From positions 124,001 through 188,000 of the forward strand of contig NZ_AULP01000006.1 of assembly GCF_000422345.1 (NCBI RefSeq): DNA of 64,000 nt. The letters are read 5' to 3'. The notes under the pieces are model-generated. The model saw only the letters and a list, made by a program, of their open reading frames with translations, was not told where the DNA came from and searched no databases. This DNA is from Neomelitea salexigens DSM 19753 (GTDB lineage Bacteria; Pseudomonadota; Gammaproteobacteria; Pseudomonadales; Spongiibacteraceae). The number at the start of each line of letters is the position of its first letter. Position 1 is the first letter of the stretch. A program made the position numbers and the translations under genes. Below, one piece after another: positions 19,718 through 27,841 of this stretch.

Positions 19718-20725
19718 GTGACAGTTACAGTCGGGATTGTTGGGGCGGGCAGTATCGGTTGTTACGTCGGTGGTGCGCTGCAGATGGGCGGCGCAGAGGT
19801 GCACCTGTTAGCTCGCCCGCGCATGGTGGATGAGCTGAAGGATCACGGTTTAACGGTTAGCGACTTCAGAGGCCTGCATCATCACTGCCCCCCACAGAGC
19901 TTGCATTTGCATACCGATGTGGCGGCGATGGCGGGATTGGACTGTTTGATCGTGACGGTGAAGTCAGCGGATACCGATGTCGTGGCTGCGCAGTTGGCAC
20001 CCCATGTGGGCGCCGATACGGTGGTGATTAGTCTGCAAAATGGGATCGATAATGCGTCGCGCTTGTCAGCGGCTCTGCCCCAGTGCTGTGTACTGCCCGG
20101 CATGATCGCGTTTAATGTGCTGCAGCGCGGGCAGGGAGTCTTTCACGCGGGAACCGATGGCGCAATTATGGTTGAGCGCAGCGCGCGTATTGGCCATATC
20201 GATACGCTGTTTGCCGCCAGTGCCACCCCCTTTGAGTGGCATAGCGATATGCGCTCGGTGCAGTGGTCAAAGCTGTTGCTTAACCTCAATAACCCGATTA
20301 ATGCGCTGTCGGGCTTGCCACTAAAAGAAGAGTTGTCTCAGCGGCATTACCGGCGCTGTTTGGCGCGCTTGCAGCGCGAGGCGCTGGCCGCAATTCGCCA
20401 GGCCGGTATTCCTCTGCAACGCCTGACGGCGGTGCCGCCGCGCTGGCTGCCACGCGTTTTGGATACCCCCGATTGGCTGTTTACCAAAATTGCCCAGCCG
20501 ATGCTGGCGATGGACCCGCTGGCTCGCTCGTCGATGTGGGAAGATTTGGAGCGCGGGCGGCGCACCGAGATTGATTGGCTCAACGGTGAGGTTGTGAGGC
20601 TGGCGGCGCAGCACGGCACGCAGGCGTCGGCCAATAGCCGGGTACTCGACTTGGTAAAAAAAGCAGAGCAGGGGGGGCGCCGAGACTACAGTGGTGAGGA
20701 ATTGTGGGCTTTACTCAGCGATTAA
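19718..20725 (+). CDS. Ketopantoate reductase-like protein (PanE/ApbA family)
   Basis: NADPH-dependent reductase family that includes 2-dehydropantoate 2-reductase of pantothenate synthesis. The dinucleotide motif GIVGAGSIGCYVGG is at the extreme N-terminus. The mid-region SVQWSKLLLNLNNPINAL holds the conserved Lys and Asn pair, and SSMWEDLERGRRTEIDWLNG carries the substrate-binding Ser and Glu. The GTG at 19718 with AAGGGAGAG upstream fits best and gives 335 residues; an earlier GTG lacks such a site. Many genomes carry several PanE paralogues, so a different 2-keto acid substrate remains possible. Confidence 0.85.
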   Translation: MTVTVGIVGAGSIGCYVGGALQMGGAEVHLLARPRMVDELKDHGLTVSDFRGLHHHCPPQSLHLHTDVAAMAGLDCLIVTVKSADTDVVAAQLAPHVGADTVVISLQNGIDNASRLSAALPQCCVLPGMIAFNVLQRGQGVFHAGTDGAIMVERSARIGHIDTLFAASATPFEWHSDMRSVQWSKLLLNLNNPINALSGLPLKEELSQRHYRRCLARLQREALAAIRQAGIPLQRLTAVPPRWLPRVLDTPDWLFTKIAQPMLAMDPLARSSMWEDLERGRRTEIDWLNGEVVRLAAQHGTQASANSRVLDLVKKAEQGGRRDYSGEELWALLSD

Positions 20726-20740
20726 GTTGTCGCCCCACCA

Positions 20741-21481
20741 CTACTGCGCGCTGATTCGAGTCGGTTCGACCGGTGACGTTACGCGGCGTTGACCGCCAGG
20801 GTAGCTCACTACCATGCGCCCACCCATAATGCGGTAGGTAAACTGCTCTCGCCATTCGCCGCGGTCATCGGCAAATAGAATCTTGCCATTTTCCGCCTTC
20901 CAGCGGTGGCTGTCGGCATGGCTGCAAGGGTCTTGGTAGCTGGAGGCGCGTCGGCTATCTATCATTCTCGTCGCCTCACAGGCGGTGCCGTCGGCGCGAA
21001 AGTGAATGCTCCACTGCTCGCCCATGTAGGGGTTGTCGATGCTGCCGCCGAGCTTCGTGTCACTGCTCCAGGTACCAATAAGCGCGTCGTCCACGGCGGC
21101 CAGTTGGTCATTGGCCGATAGGGTATAGCGCTCGCCGTCCAGCGTGAGTGCCACACTGTCCTGGCCAATGCGGGTTAGGCTGAAGGGTTTTTCTTCTGCC
21201 ATCGCGCTGGCGCGCAGCGGTTTATAGCTGCCGGTAATGACCGTGCCGTTTACGCTGCCCAGCAAGATATAGCGGTTGAGCGCATCGCCCATCTGCAACT
21301 TGGCGCTGATCATCGACGGGAAACTACGCCCCGAATCGATGTGGAGCATCCAGGTTTGTCCGTCAACGTCTGAACTATAGCGCTCCCGAAAGCCCTCCGT
21401 GCTTGCCGACGCACACAGCGGCAAGAGCAACAGGCTCAGCAGTCCAAGGTGAGTAAGCACCGCGGGAATTGTCCGTTTCAT
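20741..21481 (-). CDS. Secreted hypothetical protein
   Basis: A clear signal peptide (MKRTIPAVLTHLGLLSLLLL, cleavage likely after CASA) is followed by about 220 residues predicted to be beta-rich. One region resembles a repeated 'IGTWSSDTKL...YMGEQWSIHFRADGT' lipocalin-like pattern, but I cannot assign a family. Two cysteines in the mature part (TACEATR and QDPCSHA) could form a disulfide. The start has a strong AGGGGGA site. It converges on the PanE-like gene with 15 bp between stops. Confidence 0.7.
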   Translation of the reverse strand: MKRTIPAVLTHLGLLSLLLLPLCASASTEGFRERYSSDVDGQTWMLHIDSGRSFPSMISAKLQMGDALNRYILLGSVNGTVITGSYKPLRASAMAEEKPFSLTRIGQDSVALTLDGERYTLSANDQLAAVDDALIGTWSSDTKLGGSIDNPYMGEQWSIHFRADGTACEATRMIDSRRASSYQDPCSHADSHRWKAENGKILFADDRGEWREQFTYRIMGGRMVVSYPGGQRRVTSPVEPTRISAQ

Positions 21482-21604
21482 TTGTCCCCCTAATAATTAT
21501 TAAACGTCGGGGCAATTCGCATGGCACACTTTATAGCATTTGCGCCACAAAGCCGAGCCCCATTTTGGGGCGGCAATGTGTTGTGCGATCAGAGTGGTGT
21601 GCGG

Positions 21605-22906
21605 TCAGAGCTCGGGCTTACCGGATAACCAGTCACAAATTTTTTGTGGCTCGGAGGAAAAATACCAGTGTACAAAACTGGCGATAGTGCGTTTTTCACG
21701 CAAGATCAATTCGCCTTTGCGACCGTCTGAGTAGGCGCTGCGCGGCAGCTCGTCGGCATTGCTGGGCTCGTCGACAATACTGGCGTAATGAAAGCTGTGG
21801 CCGCGCAAACGGGTGCCGGGCAGAGACTGATAGCCTAAACCAGCCAACCGTTCATTCACCTTGGCGCGCAGTGGAAATATCCCGCACAGTGGCGCGCAGC
21901 GCTCGTCGTGGCTGAGACTCTCGAGCAAATAGAGCATGCCGCCGCACTCGGCCATACAGGGTTTGTCAGCCTCAATGTGCTGGCGAATGGCACTGATCAT
22001 TGCGTGGTTGTTGGCTAGGGTCTCCAAGTGTAGCTCGGGGTAGCCGCCGGGCAGGTAGAGGGCGTCGCAGTCCGGTAACCGGGTATCTGAGAGGGGCGAA
22101 AAATAGTGAACCGTGGCGCCCTCGCGCTGCAAAAAATCCATGTTGGCGTGGTAGATAAAACTAAATACCGCGTCTTTGGCCACCGCGATGCGCATACCTT
22201 GCAGTCGCGGGCCCTCGTGCTGAACATCCGGCTGACTCAAGCTGTCTTCTTCAATGCGCAGTTTTCCCCACGGCAGCGATTGCGCGATCTCCGTCAACTG
22301 CTCGGCCATTGTTGTGGCGGCATGTTGTGCAGCGCTGCGATCTTCTGCGCCGATGCCCAGATGGCGCTCGTGGACGGCCAGCGCTTTGTCGCGTTTGATA
22401 CTGCCGAGCATCGTCAGCGGCGGGCGTACGCTTTCTGCCAGAAGTGAGGCGTGACGGTCGCTGCCTACTTTGTTAGCGATCACCGCCGCAACGTTTACAT
22501 CGGGATCGTAATTGGCCAGACCATACATCAGGGCGCCAAAGGTCTGTGCCATGGCGCTGGCATCGGCAACGATACACACCGGAATTCGGTAGTCGCGCGC
22601 CAGGCGTGCGACGCTGTGTTCACCATCAAACAGGCCCATTACGCCTTCGATGATAATGTCGTCCACTTCATTTTGAGCGCGGCAAAGTTCTGCGGCAATC
22701 TCTCTTTCGCCGAGCATCCAGTAGTCCAGCTGGCGAACCTCTAGTCCGGTGGCGGCCTCGATAAATTGAGGATCCAGATAGTCCGGCCCCATTTTATAGA
22801 CGCGGATACGCCGCTTACCGCCGCCAAGGGCTTTGGCTAGCCCTGCGGTGACAAGGGTTTTCCCGTGGCCGCTGCCCGGGGATGCAAGGATAATAATTCT
22901 GCTCAT
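21605..22906 (-). CDS. cobB: Cobyrinate a,c-diamide synthase (CobB/CbiA)
   Basis: Glutamine-dependent amidotransferase that amidates the a and c side chains of cobyrinate (or hydrogenobyrinate) in cobalamin synthesis. The N-terminal P-loop domain has ASPGSGHGKT at residues 9-17. The IIIEGVMGLFDGE motif lies near residue 90, and the C-terminal class I glutaminase domain has LYLPGGYPELH and AECGGMLYLLE with nucleophile Cys321. The 433 residues match the family. No other cobalamin gene lies within this window, so it is isolated from any local cob operon. A recent specialisation towards another tetrapyrrole cannot be excluded. Confidence 0.88.
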   Translation of the reverse strand: MSRIIILASPGSGHGKTLVTAGLAKALGGGKRRIRVYKMGPDYLDPQFIEAATGLEVRQLDYWMLGEREIAAELCRAQNEVDDIIIEGVMGLFDGEHSVARLARDYRIPVCIVADASAMAQTFGALMYGLANYDPDVNVAAVIANKVGSDRHASLLAESVRPPLTMLGSIKRDKALAVHERHLGIGAEDRSAAQHAATTMAEQLTEIAQSLPWGKLRIEEDSLSQPDVQHEGPRLQGMRIAVAKDAVFSFIYHANMDFLQREGATVHYFSPLSDTRLPDCDALYLPGGYPELHLETLANNHAMISAIRQHIEADKPCMAECGGMLYLLESLSHDERCAPLCGIFPLRAKVNERLAGLGYQSLPGTRLRGHSFHYASIVDEPSNADELPRSAYSDGRKGELILREKRTIASFVHWYFSSEPQKICDWLSGKPEL

Positions 22907-22999
22907 TGCGCGTTACTCAACGTTCAGCGCGCCAGGCGCTGGAAAATTTAACGCCGCACTGTAGCAGAAATGTGTGAAGGAATGTCGAGTGTGGAAGTG

Positions 23000-23242
23000 C
23001 TAACGCATTAGCATAAGGGCGAGCCAGGGGCTCAGGTTAAAAAAGATGTAGAACACTTTAAATAGCATTAACCCCTGTGCGTACAACAGTTGCAAGCGCG
23101 CAGCAGGGATGTTCAATACGCGGCTTTGCAGGCGCAAAATCGCGGTGGGGCATTGCAGTGCCACGGCACTGCTAATGAGTAGTAGGCCGCCATTGATCAA
23201 GCAACAGTAATAGAGGATGGCTTCTAACTGAAGTAGCGTCAT
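23000..23242 (-). CDS. Small two-helix membrane protein (DUF6868-like)
   Basis: 80 residues with two hydrophobic segments (about 7-29 and 52-78) joined by a basic loop rich in Arg. The sequence resembles small proteins I associate with the DUF6868 label, without known function. GGAGG precedes the ATG. It lies 15 bp after the Mpo1-like gene, so it is the third gene of the aldolase operon. Confidence 0.6.
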   Translation of the reverse strand: MTLLQLEAILYYCCLINGGLLLISSAVALQCPTAILRLQSRVLNIPAARLQLLYAQGLMLFKVFYIFFNLSPWLALMLMR

Positions 23243-23257
23243 GGCGGCCTCCTTTGC

Positions 23258-23578
23258 TTAAAGCGCCAGCTTGCCGGTCAACAGATCTTTTGCCATAACC
23301 CAGTCGCCAATAAAGCTATACAACGGGTGCTGAAAGGTGGCCGGTTTGTTTTTTTCAAAGAAGAAATGTCCCACCCAGGCAAAGCCGTAGCCGACAACAG
23401 GTAGCAGCCACAGCAAGGCATATTGCGCGGTGCTCACGCTAAATGCCAGCAGTGCCAGTACTAACAGGCTGCCAATCAAGTGCAGGCGTCGGCAAGTGCG
23501 ATTCTCATGCTCCGCCAAGTAGTAGGGATAGAACTCTGCAAAGCTGCTGAAGTGGCGTTTTTCACTGGTGTTTTCCAT
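23258..23578 (-). CDS. Mpo1-like (DUF962) membrane protein
   Basis: A 106-residue DUF962/Mpo1-family protein. Yeast Mpo1 is a dioxygenase in the alpha-oxidation of 2-hydroxy fatty acids, using Fe(II) bound by conserved histidines. Here the conserved HENRTCRRLHLIG segment (residues about 24-36), a central hydrophobic pair and GFAWVGHFFFEKNKPATFQHP near residue 72 are present, so the His positions look intact. The ATG at 23578 has GAGGAGGA just upstream, overlapping the end of the aldolase gene. Bacterial members have not been assigned a firm substrate. Confidence 0.82.
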   Translation of the reverse strand: MENTSEKRHFSSFAEFYPYYLAEHENRTCRRLHLIGSLLVLALLAFSVSTAQYALLWLLPVVGYGFAWVGHFFFEKNKPATFQHPLYSFIGDWVMAKDLLTGKLAL

Positions 23579-23588
23579 ACGGTCCTCC

Positions 23589-24344
23589 TCAGGCGTCATA
23601 GCCGGGGTTTTGGCGATTCAAGCGGCGCAGCAGTCCCGGCCAAGCCAGATCACCGAATAGGCCTTTGGTAACGATGCGCGCGGCTTCTTTAACGCCATCG
23701 ACAATCTCTGGCTGCACCGGTGTTAGCTCGCGGCCGCCAGCCAGGGCGCGTACCTGAATCATACAAGTTGCTTCGAAGATGTACATGGCTAAAAAGGCAT
23801 CGGCGGGTGTCATGCCCACAGTGAGTAGGCCGTGATTGCGCAACATTAAAAAGGTGTTGTCCGAGAGGTCCGCGACAAGGCGGGGCTTTTCCTCCTCGTT
23901 TAAGGCGATACCCTCGTAGTCGTGGTAGCCCAATGATGCCAGTACCAGGGTTGCTTGCTGGGAAATGGGCAGCACACCTTCAGCTTGGGCAGAGACGGCG
24001 ACACCGTTGATGGAGTGGGTGTGCATCACGCAGTGGGCGTCGTCGCGGGCGGCGTGCACGGCGCTGTGAATGGTGAAGCCAGCGGGATTGACGGGATAGG
24101 GAGACTCCATGACTTTCTCGCCATTCTGGTCGACTTTCACCAGCGAGGACGCGGTCACTTCCTCAAACATCATGCCGTAGGGGTTGATCAAAAAGTGGTT
24201 GTCGGCACCGGGCACGCGGGCGGAAATGTGAGTGAAAACCAGGTCGTCCCAACCGAATAATGCGACCAGACGGTAGGCAGCGGCAAGGTCGACACGCAAT
24301 TGCCACTCTTCGGCGGAAACCTGTGATTTAATCTCTGCTGTCAT
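23589..24344 (-). CDS. Class II aldolase/adducin family protein
   Basis: Zinc-dependent aldolase-fold protein of 251 residues. FTHISARVPG near residue 38, the metal-binding VMHTHS near residue 106 and the third ligand RNHGLLTVG near residue 170 are present. Members include fuculose-phosphate aldolase, but this subgroup (starting with SAEEWQLRVDLAAAYRL) has no defined substrate. An AGGAG sits 8 nt before the ATG. First gene of an operon with the Mpo1-like and small membrane proteins, facing a Crp/Fnr regulator across a 122-bp promoter region. Confidence 0.85.
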   Translation of the reverse strand: MTAEIKSQVSAEEWQLRVDLAAAYRLVALFGWDDLVFTHISARVPGADNHFLINPYGMMFEEVTASSLVKVDQNGEKVMESPYPVNPAGFTIHSAVHAARDDAHCVMHTHSINGVAVSAQAEGVLPISQQATLVLASLGYHDYEGIALNEEEKPRLVADLSDNTFLMLRNHGLLTVGMTPADAFLAMYIFEATCMIQVRALAGGRELTPVQPEIVDGVKEAARIVTKGLFGDLAWPGLLRRLNRQNPGYDA

Positions 24345-24407
24345 GGTTGAGCTCCTGTTTACTATTATGATTGGGTCTCAGTTTGCCTGACGAGGCGGCA
24401 TGGCAAC

Positions 24408-24423
24408 TGTCACGAAATTGACA
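24408..24423. promoter_or_regulatory. Crp/Fnr-type palindromic operator
   Basis: TGTCA (24408-24412), six bases, TGACA (24419-24423). The spacing is identical to the CRP consensus TGTGA-N6-TCACA, with only the fourth base of each half-site changed. It lies between the divergent aldolase and Crp/Fnr genes, 44 bp before the regulator start. The overlapping TTGACA (24418-24423) could also be a -35 box for the regulator, which would give negative autoregulation. Confidence 0.55.
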
Positions 24424-24466
24424 ATTGGCTAATTATTCTCAATAGCCTGAGTGTAGCGGAGGAAGG

Positions 24467-25162
24467 GTGGTCGACAAGCGCGATATTCTGCGGGGTAACC
24501 CGATAATGGTCGGTTTGCCTGCGGAGTTGGTGGAAATCCTGCTGTCGCAGTGCAAAATCCGGCGGCTGAAGGATGGCGAGTTTCTCTACGAGCAGGGCGA
24601 AGCCGGCGAGGCGATGTACGGCGTTCTTGAGGGGCGCATCCGTCTGAGTAATAGCAGCCCCGATGGCCGAGAATTGCTGGTGATGTTGGCGGAGCGCGGC
24701 GACTGGATTGGCGAAGTATCGCTATTTGATGGCGAGCCGCGCAGCCAGGATGCCTATGCCCTGGGTGATACGCAGGTGCTGGTGGTCGCCAGGCATCAGC
24801 TTGATACCCTGCTGGACGCCCAGCCGAGGTTGTATCGTTATTTTCTTCTTATGCTGTGCCGAAAATTGCGCCTTGCTCTGTCCTATGTCGAGTCCGCGGC
24901 GCTGTACTCTCTGTCATCCAGGCTCGCGCAGCGACTGTTGGATCTGCAGCAGTACTACGGCAGCGAGGAGGGGGACGATATCAATATGCACCTTCCTCAG
25001 GAAGACTTAGCGAAAATGCTGGCGGTGTCTCGTCAGGCAGTGAGCCGGGAATTGAAGCGCCTGGAAAAGGCCGGATTGATTGCGTTGTCTTACGGTAAGT
25101 TGCGAGTGCTTGATCGCGAGGGCCTGCGCGCTGAGGCGCAGGCGGAGAGCGCGGGGCAATAA
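24467..25162 (+). CDS. Crp/Fnr family transcriptional regulator
   Basis: 231 residues: an N-terminal cyclic-nucleotide-binding beta-roll (about 20-115) and a C-terminal winged helix (about 150-225). The phosphate-binding cassette reads GEVSLFDGEPRSQ (residues 82-94), keeping the Glu and Arg-Ser that hold cAMP in CRP, so a nucleotide ligand is plausible. There is no FNR-like N-terminal cysteine cluster. The recognition helix is SRQAVSRELKRL with Arg189, Gln190 and Arg194 at the places of CRP Arg180, Glu181 and Arg185. A GTG start is preceded by GGAGG. Likely targets are its own gene and the divergent aldolase operon. Confidence 0.88.
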   Translation: MVDKRDILRGNPIMVGLPAELVEILLSQCKIRRLKDGEFLYEQGEAGEAMYGVLEGRIRLSNSSPDGRELLVMLAERGDWIGEVSLFDGEPRSQDAYALGDTQVLVVARHQLDTLLDAQPRLYRYFLLMLCRKLRLALSYVESAALYSLSSRLAQRLLDLQQYYGSEEGDDINMHLPQEDLAKMLAVSRQAVSRELKRLEKAGLIALSYGKLRVLDREGLRAEAQAESAGQ

Positions 25163-25181
25163 TTGCCCCGCAGAGATTTTT
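25151..25181 (+). terminator. Terminator with the stop codon in its loop
   Basis: A 9-bp GC-rich stem (25151-25159 with 25163-25171, arms GCGGGGCAA and TTGCCCCGC) encloses exactly the TAA stop codon of the Crp/Fnr gene as the 3-nt loop. A T5 run is at 25177-25181. It ends the regulator transcript right at its coding end. Confidence 0.7.
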
Positions 25182-25899
25182 AGAAGCTGTAGACCAGAGT
25201 CACTGCCGTTTGCTTGTCCATGTGGACGTTGCTGTTGGGCACGACTTCGTTATATTCCATGGTGTAGCTAATTTTTAAACCGAAGCCGCCGATAATCTTG
25301 GTCTTCAGCGCGGTAACGGATTTGCTCACCGTGTTCTTATCACCACCTTCAACTGACAGGCTTTGCTCGAATGTCGCGGTTTCGGACACCTTGGCTTTCA
25401 GATCGGTAGACAGACGCAAAATGGCTTCTTCTGTTTTGCCGTCGCCCTCGGCACTGCCGGTGTCGAATTCGCTAATACGGAAACCCGGGCCGACTTCAGC
25501 GTCCCAGACCACGCGGTCATTTTTCAAAAGACGGCGACCGTAGCCACCAGCGACAGTGGCTTGATACACGTAGCCGCTAAAGCGATCTTTGTCGACCGAC
25601 ACGTAACCGAAGCTGTAATTGAAGTCACTGATATCGTAAGACAGGCGGTCAGAGATAAAGTATTGCTCTTCCGAACGTACACCTTCTACTTCGCTGTTTT
25701 GGGCGTTGGCTTTTACCACATTGGTCCACAGACCGCTTCTGCGGCTGGCTGTGCCTTTGGCCAGCAGGCTGGTTTCGTTGCTGTTGCCATCGGTTTGATA
25801 GTAACCAAACTCAACATCCCCTTCCCATGTTGGCGTTTCATCTGCCTGGGCAGCATTTGCGCAGAGAAGGCTCAATACTATGCTTACGGGAACTCTCAT
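25180..25899 (-). CDS. DUF481 outer-membrane beta-barrel protein
   Basis: YdiY-like protein of 239 residues. A signal peptide (MRVPVSIVLSLLCANAAQA) is followed by alternating amphipathic strands, opening with WEGDVEFGYYQTDGNSNETS, a typical DUF481 start. The chain ends in an aromatic residue (TLVYSF), the C-terminal signature for outer-membrane insertion by BAM. The role of the family is unknown, with a porin-like or salt-induced function suggested for some members. AAGGAAAA precedes the ATG. The upstream region carries two inverted repeats. Confidence 0.85.
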   Translation of the reverse strand: MRVPVSIVLSLLCANAAQADETPTWEGDVEFGYYQTDGNSNETSLLAKGTASRRSGLWTNVVKANAQNSEVEGVRSEEQYFISDRLSYDISDFNYSFGYVSVDKDRFSGYVYQATVAGGYGRRLLKNDRVVWDAEVGPGFRISEFDTGSAEGDGKTEEAILRLSTDLKAKVSETATFEQSLSVEGGDKNTVSKSVTALKTKIIGGFGLKISYTMEYNEVVPNSNVHMDKQTAVTLVYSF

Positions 25900-25915
25900 C
25901 GATTTTCCTTATGTC

Positions 25916-25966
25916 TACCATGCGGGAATTTAGCGTGTGCATGGTAATCAGACCTGCGTTCAGGTC
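25916..25966. promoter_or_regulatory. Two inverted repeats upstream of DUF481
   Basis: TACCATGC (25916-25923) pairs with GCATGGTA (25939-25946) across 15 bp. Immediately beyond, GACCTG (25951-25956) pairs with CAGGTC (25961-25966) around a 4-nt loop. Both lie in the short region before the DUF481 start on the minus strand, so they could be operators or leader structures. Confidence 0.4.
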
Positions 25967-25971
25967 AACTA

Positions 25972-25996
25972 AAAAGGGCAGCGAATGCTGCCCTTT
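25972..25996 (-). terminator. Rho-independent terminator after mscS-like gene
   Basis: On the minus strand AAAGGGCAGC and GCTGCCCTTT (25973-25982 and 25987-25996) form a 10-bp stem with a 4-nt loop followed by TTTTTAGTT, 24 bp after the stop of the mechanosensitive channel gene. Confidence 0.88.
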
Positions 25997-26019
25997 CTCT
26001 GGTATTCCTACCGTTTGCC

Positions 26020-26835
26020 TCAGTCTTCCTTGTGAAAGTGAACATCCATTTGCGGGTAGGGAATACCGATGCCGGCTTCGTCGAAAGCGAGTTTAATTTT
26101 TTCGGTGAGATCCCAGTATGTTGGCCAGTAGTCCTCGGTTTTTACCCAGGGGCGACAGATCAGGTCGACTGACGACGCCCCAAGGGCGGCAACCGCGATG
26201 CGTGGAGAGGGGTCTTTCAGTATGCGCTCATCGGCGTTGACCAGTCGTTCGAGCGTTTCCTTAGCGAGCTTAATATCAGCATCATAGGAAATACCCACCA
26301 GCAGATCGACGCGGCGACGGGGCTTCACACTGTAGTTGGTGATTGCACCGGACATAACCTGAGAGTTGGGGATCACGATGCGCTTGTTATCACCGGTCAC
26401 CAAAATCGTCGAAAACAAGCTTATGTCTTCCACGGTGCCAGAGCAGCCACCGGCGTCTACCCAGTCGCCGACCCGGCACGGGCGGAAAGCGATTAATAAC
26501 ACCCCTGCAGCAAAGTTTGCCAGCGAGCCCTGCAAGGCTAAGCCAACGGCCAAGCCGGCGGCACCCAGTGCGGCGATCACCGATGCGGTTTGTATGCCAG
26601 CGTGCGCCAGAGCGGGAATCAGGGCGACGGCGAAAATAATAAAAAAGACTAATTTGCTGATGAAGGCATTCAGGGTCGGGTCGAAATTGCGCTTCTCTAA
26701 TCCGGATCGTGTGAAGCCAGAGAACAGTTTCGCCATCCAGTAGCCCACCAATACAATCGCCAGCGCGCCCGCCGCGCGAATGCCCATATCGATTGCCTCG
26801 GGGCCATACTGTTCCAATAATGCTTGTGGATCCAT
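26020..26835 (-). CDS. Small-conductance mechanosensitive channel (MscS family)
   Basis: A 271-residue channel that opens on hypo-osmotic stress. There are three N-terminal membrane helices; the third, pore-lining helix is the Gly/Ala-rich AALGAAGLAVGLALQGSLANFAAGVLL (residues about 91-117), the strongest MscS signature. The cytoplasmic beta and alpha/beta vestibule follows, with FRPCRVGDWVDAGGCSGTVEDI and the VIPNSQVMSGAITNYS segment. Length is close to E. coli MscS. GAGG precedes the ATG. Monocistronic, with its own terminator. Confidence 0.93.
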   Translation of the reverse strand: MDPQALLEQYGPEAIDMGIRAAGALAIVLVGYWMAKLFSGFTRSGLEKRNFDPTLNAFISKLVFFIIFAVALIPALAHAGIQTASVIAALGAAGLAVGLALQGSLANFAAGVLLIAFRPCRVGDWVDAGGCSGTVEDISLFSTILVTGDNKRIVIPNSQVMSGAITNYSVKPRRRVDLLVGISYDADIKLAKETLERLVNADERILKDPSPRIAVAALGASSVDLICRPWVKTEDYWPTYWDLTEKIKLAFDEAGIGIPYPQMDVHFHKED

Positions 26836-26945
26836 GCAAACCTCGTTGTGAGTAGAATTAAACGCTGATTATAGACACGATGTGCTCCCCGCCATCAAGT
26901 GCGGGAAGCCGAAACGTATTGTAGTGAATATTGGATCAGTGGCTG

Positions 26946-27716
26946 CTAAAAAGGCCAGGTGGTCGATTCCGCGCCACCGTCAACTTCAATGATCTTTCCT
27001 GTTACCCAGCGTGCCGCTGGCGACGCCAGGTAAACGGCAGCGGCAGCAATATCCCGAGGCTCGCCCAGGCACTGCATTGGCGTTAGCGCCGACATTTTTT
27101 CGCGGGTATTCTCGTCGAGAAATTGTTTCAGCGCGTCGGTCATTATGGTGCCAGGGGAAATGCCGTTTACCCTGATAGTCGGCGCGAAATCGGCAGCCAA
27201 TAAGCGCGTGAGTTGCGTCAATGCCGCTTTCGCGGTGCCGTAGCTGCTAAAGCCCTTTTGAGCGTAGCGCGCCGATGCCGACGTGATATTGATGATATTG
27301 CCGCGGCTTTTTTCAAGCGCGGGCTGGGCGAGCCGACAGAGGTTAAATGCGCTGGTGACGTTGAAGTCGAAATCGCGATTAAAGGTTTTGGCGTCGGTCT
27401 TCAGCGGATCGTTTGGCCAGGCGCCGCCGGCATTGTTCACAACGATATCCAGGCGATCAAACTCATTAACTGCGGTGTTTACAAGCGCTTGTAATTGCTC
27501 TTCCTGCGCAACATCGCATACCTGAGCAAGGGCGTTGCCGCCGGCGGCTTTGCAGCTTGCTACGGTCTTTTCCAAATCCTCCAGTGTGCGCGCAGCGCAA
27601 ATAACGGTCGCCCCGGCCTGTGCAAAGTGTTCGGCAATGCCGCGGCCGATACCCCGGCCTGCGCCAGTCACAATGGCCACTTGTCCTGAAAGAGAAAATA
27701 GTGCGTCGAGAGACAT
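26946..27716 (-). CDS. Short-chain dehydrogenase/reductase
   Basis: Classical SDR of 256 residues. The cofactor motif TGAGRGIGRGIA is near residue 17, NNAGG near residue 92, the catalytic Ser in NITSASARYAQ near residue 145, and the Tyr-x3-Lys pair in SYGTAKAAL near residue 158. The C-terminal EVDGGAESTTWPF end is typical of the 3-oxoacyl-ACP reductase/steroid dehydrogenase-like SDRs. The CAARTLEDL stretch with Arg after the second strand suggests NADP(H). Substrate unknown. It is divergent from the Fur-box gene, 187 bp apart. Confidence 0.88.
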   Translation of the reverse strand: MSLDALFSLSGQVAIVTGAGRGIGRGIAEHFAQAGATVICAARTLEDLEKTVASCKAAGGNALAQVCDVAQEEQLQALVNTAVNEFDRLDIVVNNAGGAWPNDPLKTDAKTFNRDFDFNVTSAFNLCRLAQPALEKSRGNIINITSASARYAQKGFSSYGTAKAALTQLTRLLAADFAPTIRVNGISPGTIMTDALKQFLDENTREKMSALTPMQCLGEPRDIAAAAVYLASPAARWVTGKIIEVDGGAESTTWPF

Positions 27717-27841
27717 CTGAAGTTCCTATTATTGTTGGCCTTAGCGGCGAAATTTATGCACAGCATTACTGTTCTTCGGTGGATGGGCAATGCGTTGCCT
27801 AAACGCGGTAGGCGGCGGTTTGTATTTTTGGACTTGAATTT

